From NCBI GenBank assembly GCA_023445495.1, contig JAEXLC010000176.1, positions 1 to 12,271 on the forward strand: 12,271 nt of DNA. The letters run 5' to 3'. The translations under genes and the position numbers were made by a program. The number at the start of each line of letters is the position of its first letter. Position 1 is the stretch's first letter. Positions 1 to 6,822 of the stretch are shown here, piece after piece. The notes beneath the pieces are model-generated. The model was not told the origin of the DNA. It searched no databases and saw nothing but the letters and a program-made list of their open reading frames with translations. The DNA comes from Pseudomonadota bacterium (lineage in GTDB: Bacteria > Pseudomonadota > Alphaproteobacteria > Sphingomonadales > Sphingomonadaceae).

Positions 1-1
1 G

Positions 2-76
2 CCTCATGGCGCGCGGGGACGCGGCTGTTTCGGCGGCGAGCGCGCCGCGAACACCCCCTACTACCCGAAAGTGTAG
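2..76 (+). CDS. Possible 3' end of an upstream gene (truncated by window edge)
   Basis: Frame 2 stays open from the window edge to a TAG at 74-76. Most of its codons end in G or C, as expected for coding DNA here, and the predicted tail ends in ANTPYYPKV. Only about 24 residues are visible and no family can be recognised. The other frames are also open for much of this stretch, so it may be non-coding. If real, it would be the C-terminus of a gene lying upstream of and co-directional with the TonB-dependent receptor. Confidence 0.25.
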   Translation, partial: PHGARGRGCFGGERAANTPYYPKV

Positions 77-196
77 CTGGACACAGCCCGCCTCGGCGTG
101 ACCAAAATGCCCGCGCGCGAAGGCCCGCCGCGGCCCATTCTCGTGCCCGTAGCGCATCCTGCCCGACCAATAATGCAATGTGGCCTGACCACTCTA
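77..196. other. Intergenic stretch with no recognised gene
   Basis: Between the possible upstream stop codon and the candidate receptor promoter I see no convincing coding frame, RNA gene or repeat. Base composition becomes less GC-rich from about 165 (the stretch around ataatgcaatg), which suits a regulatory region leading into the receptor gene. Confidence 0.4.
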
Positions 197-226
197 TTGA
201 CACTTGTCACCGTATCGGCCTTATTG
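197..226 (+). promoter_or_regulatory. Candidate promoter of the TonB-dependent receptor gene
   Basis: A perfect TTGACA -35 hexamer lies at 197-202. A weak -10-like sequence (TTATTG) follows at 221-226 after 18 nt. Transcription would then begin near 233, leaving a leader of roughly 58 nt before the receptor start. The -10 match is poor, so the exact position is uncertain; activator dependence or another sigma factor would fit equally well. Confidence 0.35.
198..209. promoter_or_regulatory. Dyad TGACA-CT-TGTCA over the -35 region (candidate operator)
   Basis: The sequence has perfect 5-bp inverted arms around a 2-nt centre and overlaps the candidate -35 hexamer of the receptor gene. A repressor bound here would block RNA polymerase. 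Which regulator family binds is unknown; a LacI- or GntR-type dimer is possible. This is inference from symmetry and position only. Confidence 0.3.
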
Positions 227-230
227 GCCT

Positions 231-242
231 GACACCGGTGGC
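231..242. promoter_or_regulatory. Palindrome CACCGGTG near the predicted transcription start (candidate LacI-type operator)
   Basis: The core CACCGGTG at 233-240 is a perfect palindrome within TGACACCGGTGGCCA, which has partial outer symmetry. LacI-family operators usually have a palindrome with a central CG, as here. It falls close to the predicted +1 of the receptor gene. A LacI-family regulator is encoded about 9 kb away in this window, but nothing proves the two are connected. Confidence 0.3.
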
Positions 243-290
243 CAGCCTGTCTGGCAAAACAAGCCGGGAAACAGATGGGGAGGGAGAGTC

Positions 291-3200
291 ATGCGAAGGA
301 CTGCTCTATTTGCCGGCTCGGCGCTCTGCGCCGTCCTGATGGCCGTGCCTGCGCTCGCGCAGAATACCGACAGCAGCAACCAGAATACCGCGCCGCAGGC
401 CGAGGAGCCGACGCCGAACGACCAGATCGTGGTCACCGGTTTCCGCCGCGCCTATGCCGATGCGCTCAACATCAAGCGCGAATCCGACCAGATCACCGAT
501 TCGATCTCGTCCGACGGCCTTGGCCGCTTCCCGGACCTGAACGTCGGCGAGGCGGTGCAGCGCATTCCGGGCGTGCAGATCAACCGCGAGGCGGATTCGC
601 GCAACGCGACGATCTCGCTGCGCGGCCTGCCGGGCTCGTTCGCGCGCACTACGCTGAACGGCGGCGGCTTCGCCGATCCGATCCTGGGCAGCGCGACCAA
701 TACCTCGTCGACGCCGCTCGGCGCGTTCAATTCGGACATCTTCACCGCGATCACCGTGATCAAGTCGCCTTCGGCGGCGAACCTCGCGGGCGGCCTGTCG
801 GGCAATGTCGACCTGCGCATCGCCCCGGCGCTCGGCCGCAAGCAGGGCGGCTGGGCCAAGGCGTCCTACGAGTATAACGATCTCGGCGACCTTGGCAGCC
901 CGGCGCTGTCGGCCGGCTACAACGCGCATATCACCGACAATTTCGCGGTGTTCGGCGTCGTCGCCTACAAGGACGAGAAGTTCCGCCGCGACTCGATCTC
1001 GGTCAACACCTGGGCCAACCGCCTCGGCTCGATCCAGGTCGGCAACCAGCAGGCGGCCGCCGCCAACCCGACCTACCAGGCGCTGATCGCCCAATATCCG
1101 GGCGGCGTCTATTATCCGAGTCAGGTCCGCCAGTTCGTCCGCATGAACCAGGGCCATCTGCTCACCGGCGCCGCCGGCTATGAGTGGCAGGCGACCGACA
1201 AGATCAAGTTCGGGGCGACGGGCTTCTATACCGAGCGCAATCTCGACACGGGCCTGAACCACCTCCTCTACATCGACACCTCGGCGGGCAACAACACCAA
1301 CACCGCGCTCGCCGCGACCTCGGCCGTCGCGCATTTCACCAGCCTCGGCACACCCTATGTCGTGCAGACCTCGAGCGGTCCGCGCGCCTATATCAACCAG
1401 TTCAGCGCCGAGAATCTGCAGACCTACGACTCGATCCGCTCCGAGCCGGCCAAGCAGAAGACCTGGGCGATCAACCCGACGATGGAGTTCAAGGACGATC
1501 AGTGGCGGGTGACCGCGCAGGGCACCATCTCGCGCGCCCAGGTGCTCGCCAACCAGATCGAGCTGGACATCATCCAGAACCCGTATCGCAACCTCGGCAC
1601 CGCCGGGCTGAACGGCATCACCGCCTCGATCTTCACCGGCGGCACCAGCCTGCAGGATGCCAAGTTCATCCTCAACACGCCCAATGCCTCGCACATCCCG
1701 ACCGGTGGCTATCCGCTGCCCTCGGCGGCGAACCAGGCCACCCAGGCCGGCGCGCAGATGCCGGGCGCGACGGCGGGCACGCAGGGCGATCGCTTCGGCG
1801 TCACCGGCACCAACGGCCAGTCGTGGAACGCGCTCGACGCGATCCAGCTCGATTTCGAGCGCAGCTTCGAGAACAGCTTCCTGTCCGCCGTGCAGGCGGG
1901 CATGCGCTATGAGCGCAACGAATATACCTCGATCGGCTCGCGCAACACTTCGCTCGGCGCGAACACCGGGAACGTCACCCCGGCGATGTCGGTGGTGAAC
2001 CCCTATGTCTCCGATTTCTTCGGCGGCACCGCGGGCGGCTATACCCAGAACTGGCGCGACCTGAACATCGACCAGGTGCTCGGCGCGGTCACCCCGGTGA
2101 ACACCGGTCCGCGCACCACCGCCAATCCCAACGGCCTGCCCGGCCAGTTCGTCTATGGCAGCGGCGGCGTGTTCCTCACCCCCTATGGGCTGGTGAACAA
2201 TTATTGGGACGCCAATTACTGGAACAACAACTTCACCAACACCAAGAAGGTGATGTCGGCCTATGTGATGGGCAAGTTCGACACCGACATCTTCGGCATC
2301 CATGTCCGCGGCAATGCCGGCGTCCGCTACGAGACCACCGACCAGCGGATCGACGCGCTCGATTGCCGCAACTGCGCCAGCGCGCTCTCGACGCTGGCCG
2401 GGCCGGTCAACCACAGCATGTCGAACCGGAGCTACAAGGACCATTACGACTATTGGCTGCCCTCGGCGATGTTCGCGGCGGACCTTGCCAAGAACCTCAT
2501 CCTGCGCGGCGCCTATTACAAGACCTATGTCCGCCCGCAGCCGCGCGACACCGTGCCGATCTCCTTCGTGCAGGTGCCCGAAGTGCTCACCCCGGCGGTC
2601 GATCCGGTCTATTCGGTCACGATCGGCGCGACGAGCATCAAGCCCTATACCTCGAACTCGTTCGACCTGTCGCTCGAATGGTATAACCGCCCCGGCGGCG
2701 CGTTTGCGGTCGCGGTCTACCAGAAGAACGTCAACGGCTATATCGGCCCGATCACCGACCAGAACGTGCTCTGCCCGTCGGACGGCCGGATCAACGGTGT
2801 CGATTACGGGCTGGGCAATCTCAGCATCGTCGGCCCGAACTGCGTGAGTTCGAACCAGTTCATCGGCGCGGGCGGCACGCTGGTGAATGCGATCGTCCGC
2901 GCCAGCGGCCTGACCAACCAGAACCCGATGCGGGTGCGCGGCGTCGAGGTCTCGGTCCAGCAGAACCTCGATTTCCTGCCGGGCTTCCTGAAGTATCTCG
3001 GCGGTGCGGCGAACTACACCTATACCCAGATCGACGGGAAGGACACGGCGGGCAACCCGATCACGCTGCCCAGCGTCGCCAAGCACAACATCAACCTGAT
3101 CGGCTATTACGAGACCAAGCTGTTCGGCCTGCGCATGGTGTTCAACCATCGCGGCAAGTACGACCTGGCCGCCGGCAACAGCTTCGTCGGCGATGCCCGC

Positions 3201-3389
3201 ACGGTGAAGGCGCGCAGCCAGCTCGATGCCTCGGCCTCGCTCAACATCAGCAAGAACTTCTCGCTCTCGCTCGATGCGTTCAACCTCACCAACGCCACCC
3301 GGTCGGAATATGAGAACGACCCGATGCTGCCGCGCCGCATCGACTATGACGGCCGCACCTACACACTGACGGTGCGCACCAACTTCTAG
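291..3389 (+). CDS. TonB-dependent receptor, Xanthomonas/Caulobacter type
   Basis: This is an outer-membrane active transporter that takes up large substrates using energy from the TonB-ExbBD complex. I chose the ATG at 291 because the purine-rich GGGAGGGAGA lies just upstream and a signal peptide follows directly (residues 1-23, ending ALA before QN). That gives 1032 aa; the frame is open further upstream, but those codons lie in the promoter. A TonB box (QIVVTG) sits near residues 45-50. The plug domain follows, with GRFPDLNVGEAVQRIPGVQI typical of the TIGR01782-like group, then a long barrel ending in the aromatic C-terminus TVRTNF. Cys692/Cys695 and Cys828/Cys851 lie in predicted extracellular loops and could form disulfides. 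The substrate is not readable from sequence, but the downstream lyase-family gene suggests an acidic polysaccharide or oligouronide. There is no SusD partner. Family assignment is firm; the substrate is inference. Confidence 0.95.
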   Translation: MRRTALFAGSALCAVLMAVPALAQNTDSSNQNTAPQAEEPTPNDQIVVTGFRRAYADALNIKRESDQITDSISSDGLGRFPDLNVGEAVQRIPGVQINREADSRNATISLRGLPGSFARTTLNGGGFADPILGSATNTSSTPLGAFNSDIFTAITVIKSPSAANLAGGLSGNVDLRIAPALGRKQGGWAKASYEYNDLGDLGSPALSAGYNAHITDNFAVFGVVAYKDEKFRRDSISVNTWANRLGSIQVGNQQAAAANPTYQALIAQYPGGVYYPSQVRQFVRMNQGHLLTGAAGYEWQATDKIKFGATGFYTERNLDTGLNHLLYIDTSAGNNTNTALAATSAVAHFTSLGTPYVVQTSSGPRAYINQFSAENLQTYDSIRSEPAKQKTWAINPTMEFKDDQWRVTAQGTISRAQVLANQIELDIIQNPYRNLGTAGLNGITASIFTGGTSLQDAKFILNTPNASHIPTGGYPLPSAANQATQAGAQMPGATAGTQGDRFGVTGTNGQSWNALDAIQLDFERSFENSFLSAVQAGMRYERNEYTSIGSRNTSLGANTGNVTPAMSVVNPYVSDFFGGTAGGYTQNWRDLNIDQVLGAVTPVNTGPRTTANPNGLPGQFVYGSGGVFLTPYGLVNNYWDANYWNNNFTNTKKVMSAYVMGKFDTDIFGIHVRGNAGVRYETTDQRIDALDCRNCASALSTLAGPVNHSMSNRSYKDHYDYWLPSAMFAADLAKNLILRGAYYKTYVRPQPRDTVPISFVQVPEVLTPAVDPVYSVTIGATSIKPYTSNSFDLSLEWYNRPGGAFAVAVYQKNVNGYIGPITDQNVLCPSDGRINGVDYGLGNLSIVGPNCVSSNQFIGAGGTLVNAIVRASGLTNQNPMRVRGVEVSVQQNLDFLPGFLKYLGGAANYTYTQIDGKDTAGNPITLPSVAKHNINLIGYYETKLFGLRMVFNHRGKYDLAAGNSFVGDARTVKARSQLDASASLNISKNFSLSLDAFNLTNATRSEYENDPMLPRRIDYDGRTYTLTVRTNF

Positions 3390-3400
3390 CCTCCCTGCAT

Positions 3401-3436
3401 GCGGAGCGGCTATGCGTGCAGCCGCTCCGCCCCCTT
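3401..3436 (+). terminator. Strong hairpin between receptor and lyase genes (terminator or attenuator)
   Basis: Eleven perfectly paired bases (GCGGAGCGGCT at 3401-3411 with AGCCGCTCCGC at 3420-3430) enclose an 8-nt loop and are followed by CCCCTTTT. The structure begins 12 nt after the receptor stop and ends about 20 nt before the lyase start. It has the shape of a rho-independent terminator with a short U tract. It could end most receptor transcripts while letting some read into the lyase gene, or act as an mRNA-stabilising 3' structure. Confidence 0.65.
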
Positions 3437-3454
3437 TTCGGTGAGACCCGCCCG

Positions 3455-4513
3455 ATGAAGTTGCTTCTTTCCAGCGCCGTCGCCCTGCTGGCGTTCGGCG
3501 CCGTTCCCACATTCGCGCAGGACAATGCGATCCTCGGCCCGGGTTTTGCCAAGGGCATTCCGGCGACCGATCCGGTGGCGCGCCAGATCCTCGCCCGCGC
3601 CAGCGCCGCGCTGGACCGCGCGCCTGGTGCGATCCCCCAGCTCCACACCGAAGGCACGCTGCCCGGCAAGGGCATCCGCGAGATCAGCCTCAAGGCCAAG
3701 CAGGACCAGCCGATCGTGATCGCGCTGGCGCTCGCCTGGCGGCTGACCGGCGACAGGCGCTATCTCGACCAGACGGCGCGCTATCTCGAGAATTGGGCGG
3801 ACATCTACCAGATGTCGTTCAACCCGATCGACGAGACCGGTTTCGACACGCTGATCCTCGCCACCGACCTGACCAAGGACGACCTGCCGCCCGCGCTCAA
3901 GGCCAAGCTCGATGGCTTCTGGCGCAAGATGGCCAAGGGCTATCTCGACGCGATGGACGGCACGGTGAAGAATTCCCACACCAACTGGCAGAGCCACCGC
4001 ATCAAGCTGGCGACGATGGCGGCGTTCGAGGTGGGCGACGCCAAGCTGATCGAGCGCGCCCGCGCCGCCTTCCGCAAGCAGGTCACCGGCAATATCCGGC
4101 CTGACGGTTCGGTGTTCGACTTCTACGAGCGCGATGCGCTCCACTATGTCACCTACAATCTCGATCCGATGCTGATGGCGGCACTGTCGGCGCAGGCGCA
4201 TGACCAGGACTGGTATGACTGGAAGAGCCCGACCGGATCGAGTCTGTCCGGCGCGCTCAAATGGCTCGAGCCCTATGCGCTCGGCGAGAAGACCCATATC
4301 GAGTTCGCCAATTCGCAGATCGCCTTCGATCGCGAGCGGGCGGCGGCAGGGCAGAAGGAATATGCCCCGCACCCCTGGGATCCGGGCAACGCGGTTAACA
4401 CCTATGCGCTCGCCGCGGCGATCACCGGCATCCCCTATCGCGACTTCGCCGCGAAGCTTGCCGAGCGCACCGGCAAGAAGCCGATCGACTGGGTGACGCT
4501 GATCGGGCGCTAG
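3455..4513 (+). CDS. Secreted alginate lyase family protein (PL5-like)
   Basis: This is a predicted periplasmic or secreted polysaccharide lyase of the alginate lyase (PF05426-like) alpha/alpha-toroid group, which cleaves uronate polymers by beta-elimination. The ATG at 3455 gives 352 aa with a clear signal peptide (MKLLLSS… ending TFAQ, residues 1-22) and a GGTGAG ribosome-binding site about 9 nt upstream. The earlier in-frame GTG at 3416 lies inside the hairpin and is rejected. Hallmarks are NSHTNWQSHR at about residues 173-182, matching the Asn-His active-site region of PL5 enzymes, and FYERDALHYVTYNLDPM at about 223-239, matching the family's ALHYHxY motif. The charged residue before ALHY is Asp with Arg one position earlier, unlike the classical Arg spacing, so activity or substrate may differ. 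The gene follows the receptor in the same direction. Confidence is high for the family and low for true alginate specificity. Confidence 0.85.
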   Translation: MKLLLSSAVALLAFGAVPTFAQDNAILGPGFAKGIPATDPVARQILARASAALDRAPGAIPQLHTEGTLPGKGIREISLKAKQDQPIVIALALAWRLTGDRRYLDQTARYLENWADIYQMSFNPIDETGFDTLILATDLTKDDLPPALKAKLDGFWRKMAKGYLDAMDGTVKNSHTNWQSHRIKLATMAAFEVGDAKLIERARAAFRKQVTGNIRPDGSVFDFYERDALHYVTYNLDPMLMAALSAQAHDQDWYDWKSPTGSSLSGALKWLEPYALGEKTHIEFANSQIAFDRERAAAGQKEYAPHPWDPGNAVNTYALAAAITGIPYRDFAAKLAERTGKKPIDWVTLIGR

Positions 4514-5334
4514 GGCGAAAGTTCGACATGGACGGACTGGAACCGGCCTGCCCAGGAAACGCACTGACCACCGGCCCTGACGGCGTCGGCGCAGGTCTCG
4601 TTCATGACCTTCTGCACGAGCGCTTCGGAAAAGCGCATGCTCGCGTCGAAGGTTAGCGAGCGATCGTCGGCGGCGGGCGTCAGCTTCACGGTGACATTGT
4701 CGAGGCGCTTGTTGCGCAGCGCGGCCGCAAGCGCCTGACCTTGCGCCGGGCTGTCGGTGTCGATCTTCAGCTTGAGTTCCACGGTCCGGGCTTCCGCCGG
4801 CGGGACCTTGGCGCCGAAGAGTGTGCGCTGAAGTTCCGCCTGCGAGGTGGCGCTCCTGGCGATGAACCGGGAGAAGTCCGGGATGCCGATCGAGCGCAGC
4901 ATCGTCCAGTCCTGGGCGGTGGCTTCCCCCAGCGTGGCTTTCGGAAACAGGAACTTCGCGGCGAGCGCGGCAGGATCGCCGTTGAAATAGAAGCGGATCA
5001 GGTCCCGGCCCGAGGTGAACGCAACCGAATCCCTGGCCATGAATCCGGTGTTCGCCTTCAGATATTTGAACAGCGCATCCATGTCCTCCTTGGGACTGTT
5101 GCGAGGGTCCCCCGGATTGGCGCGGCGGATCGTCACGACGTTCAGCGGTTGCGGGGCTAGGGGCGCGGATTTCCGGAAGTCGTCGGTGATGTAGACGATC
5201 AGGTCGCCAGCCCCCGGTTCGGTGATCCAGGCCGGTCGCATGCTGAGCTCGGGCGTCGCCGATTGCGCGGATGCCGGGGACGGCTGCAGCGGCATCACGA
5301 GCGCGCAAGCGGCCATGATCGATCCAGGACGCAC
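4510..5334 (-). CDS. Secreted protein of unknown function with a possible RraB-like C-terminal domain
   Basis: I do not recognise this 274-aa protein firmly. A GTG start at 5334 is supported by GGGGGGAGGA 6 nt upstream; the next in-frame ATG is at 5316. The N-terminus is a signal peptide ending ASA near residue 23, so the product should be exported. The middle contains ITDDFRKSAPL and a helical stretch around GEATAQDWTMLRSIGIPDFS. Residues from about 185 to the end read beta-alpha-beta-alpha (TVELKLKIDTDSP, QALAAALRN, TVKLTPAADDRSLTFDASM, then a helix and GGQCVSW). This vaguely resembles the ferredoxin-like RraB domain, but RraB is cytoplasmic, so the resemblance may be only structural. Two cysteines near the C-terminus could pair. 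It converges on the lyase gene, with the two stop codons overlapping in CTAG. Confidence 0.75.
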   Translation of the reverse strand: MRPGSIMAACALVMPLQPSPASAQSATPELSMRPAWITEPGAGDLIVYITDDFRKSAPLAPQPLNVVTIRRANPGDPRNSPKEDMDALFKYLKANTGFMARDSVAFTSGRDLIRFYFNGDPAALAAKFLFPKATLGEATAQDWTMLRSIGIPDFSRFIARSATSQAELQRTLFGAKVPPAEARTVELKLKIDTDSPAQGQALAAALRNKRLDNVTVKLTPAADDRSLTFDASMRFSEALVQKVMNETCADAVRAGGQCVSWAGRFQSVHVELSP

Positions 5335-5340
5335 GACAGT

Positions 5341-5349
5341 CCTCCCCCC
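5341..5349 (-). promoter_or_regulatory. Strong ribosome-binding site that selects a GTG start
   Basis: On the minus strand GGGGGGAGGA precedes the GTG at 5334 by 6 nt. This supports GTG rather than the ATG 18 nt further in as the start of the secreted protein, and gives the signal peptide its arginine-containing N-region. Confidence 0.6.
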
Positions 5350-5480
5350 GAACGGCGCAATGGCGCGACGATCCCGTCGGTGTCGGCATCCCGGTACCTC
5401 GCGTCAAGCCCGGCGGGGGAAGCTGCGCTTGTGGTTCTTTGCACCGGCGGGAATAAGAGCTGCATTGGCGGTTGGAGAAT

Positions 5481-5879
5481 ATGCGCATGGTTGGACTTGC
5501 CCTGATCGTCGCCGCGAGCCTGACGACCATCTCCGGTACCGATGCACGGCCGCCTTCGATTTGCTGGATCACCGATGTCGTCACGACGGAAAGCGGCGTC
5601 CGGATCTATTTCAGCCGGAAGGGCGGCCCGGGTTTCGTCTCCACGCCCAATGGGGACTTCAGGCCGGACGCCGTGCCGGTAGATCCGGCGCGGCCCGAGG
5701 AAGCGGGGGTGGAAGCGCGCCTTGGCGACAAGCTCTTTCCTCAGAACTCGCCCGAAGACGGTTGCTCCCTGGAAGTGGTCCGGCGGAAAGGGCGGATCGG
5801 CGTCCGCGCCACGGCGTATTTTCATCTCCCCGGCATGCGCCCCGAGACGAAGACCGAGTTCATTCCCGCGCACGACTGA
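5481..5879 (+). CDS. Small secreted protein of unknown function
   Basis: About 132 aa; no family is recognised. The N-terminus (MRMVGLALIVAASLTTISG) is a signal peptide probably cleaved around residue 21. The mature part has two cysteines (SICWITDV and DGCSLEVV) that could form one disulfide. It appears beta-rich with several glycines (RKGGPGF). A GGAG lies at 5474-5477. ATG 5481 is 3 nt from it and ATG 5487 is 9 nt from it, so translation could start at either; the upstream TTG at 5472 is less likely because it includes the GGAG. It is divergent from the 4510-5334 gene across about 146 nt. That gap shows nothing definite beyond a weak TTGTGG/AATAAG promoter-like pair at 5429-5457. Confidence 0.65.
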   Translation: MRMVGLALIVAASLTTISGTDARPPSICWITDVVTTESGVRIYFSRKGGPGFVSTPNGDFRPDAVPVDPARPEEAGVEARLGDKLFPQNSPEDGCSLEVVRRKGRIGVRATAYFHLPGMRPETKTEFIPAHD

Positions 5880-5914
5880 GGGAACCGGAAGCGCGGCTCG
5901 CTGGTATCTCCTGC

Positions 5915-6103
5915 ATGGAAGAACAGCAGGAATCCCCGCCGCTCACGCCCCGTCGCAAACGCGGCTTCGTGCTTGTCGTCGCGATCATCCTCGCGCTGGT
6001 CGTGCTGATCTTCGTCGGCATGAACCTTGGCCACTACAAACAGGCCAAGGAAGGCGAGCCCGTCGGCGCCTCGGCGAACGTCGCCGGCCCGGACAATCGC
6101 TGA
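5915..6103 (+). CDS. Small single-pass membrane protein
   Basis: A 62-aa protein starting MEEQQESPPLTPRRKRG, with one long hydrophobic segment at about residues 18-36 (FVLVVAIILALVVLIFVGM) and a polar tail ending GPDNR. The basic cluster RRKR just before the hydrophobic segment predicts a cytoplasmic N-terminus and periplasmic C-terminus. No catalytic or binding motif is visible. It starts 35 nt after the preceding small secreted gene, so the two could be co-transcribed, and it converges on the amidotransferase gene with only 5 nt between stops. The role is unknown. Confidence 0.65.
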   Translation: MEEQQESPPLTPRRKRGFVLVVAIILALVVLIFVGMNLGHYKQAKEGEPVGASANVAGPDNR

Positions 6104-6108
6104 CGCCC

Positions 6109-6822
6109 TCAGGCCGCCAGCGCTTCGCCCACCAGCCGGAAAAAGGCCTGGCTGCCCGGCTGGCGCGCAACATCCCATTCGGGATGCCACTGCACCGCCA
6201 GCACCTGCCCGCCATTGGGCCGGGCGGAGAAGCCTTCGACCAGCCCGTCCTCGGGCGACAGCGCTTCGATCGTAAGGCCGCTCCCCAGCCGGTCGATCCC
6301 CTGGCGATGCACCGAATTGACCGCGAGGCGATCCGCGCCGGTCGCGCCGGCGAGCACGCCGCCCTCGGCGAGCGTCACGTCATGGCCGTGGGTGAACAGG
6401 CACTCGAAGCTGCGTTCCTCGCCTTCGAGGTGATGTCCGTCCAGATCGCCCCGCAGCGTGCCGCCGAACAACACGTTGAGCTCCTGCAGGCCCCGGCAAA
6501 TGCCGAACACCGGCCGCCCGGCATCGATCATCGCCCCGCTCAGCGCCAGCGCTACTTCGTCGCGCTGCTCGTCGAGCGGGGTCTGGTCCCAGCCGCTGTC
6601 GCTATAGCGATGCCCGGCCACGTTGGAGCGCGATCCGGTGAGCAGCAGCCCGTCGAGCCTGCGGGCCAGCGCGCGTGCATCCACCACGTCGGGCAGCGCC
6701 GGCACCAGCAGCACGGTCGCGTCCGAAAGCTGGGCGAGCGGCGCGATGAAGCGGCTCGCCACGGTCTGGATCGGCCGCTCCGAGAACTCGTTGCAGCAAA
6801 GGACTCCGATCAGGGGTTTCAT
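6109..6822 (-). CDS. Gamma-glutamyl-gamma-aminobutyrate hydrolase family protein (class I glutamine amidotransferase fold)
   Basis: A 237-aa cytoplasmic hydrolase of the PuuD/peptidase C26 group, which cleaves gamma-glutamyl amide bonds. The nucleophile elbow FGICRGLQELNV places the catalytic Cys at 109. QWHPEWD supplies His213 and Glu215, completing the triad, and VNSVHRQG (168-175) is the usual substrate-pocket motif. The length matches PuuD-like proteins. It is the last gene of a three-gene operon: its ATG overlaps the serine acetyltransferase stop in ATGA, and a GGAG lies about 8 nt upstream. The polyamine genes that usually accompany puuD are absent. Here it sits with thiol genes, so the substrate may be another gamma-glutamyl compound such as a glutathione-related peptide; that is inference. 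Confidence 0.9.
   Translation of the reverse strand: MKPLIGVLCCNEFSERPIQTVASRFIAPLAQLSDATVLLVPALPDVVDARALARRLDGLLLTGSRSNVAGHRYSDSGWDQTPLDEQRDEVALALSGAMIDAGRPVFGICRGLQELNVLFGGTLRGDLDGHHLEGEERSFECLFTHGHDVTLAEGGVLAGATGADRLAVNSVHRQGIDRLGSGLTIEALSPEDGLVEGFSARPNGGQVLAVQWHPEWDVARQPGSQAFFRLVGEALAA

Noticed and set aside
306..3512. A 1068-codon open frame antisense to the receptor gene
   Set aside because: It mirrors the receptor gene's GC-rich codons, has low-complexity Arg/Ala/Val/Asp composition and shows no domain; it is a GC-driven shadow.
3410..5584. A 724-codon minus-strand open frame across the lyase and secreted-protein genes
   Set aside because: It is out of frame with both well-supported genes and has no recognisable domain.
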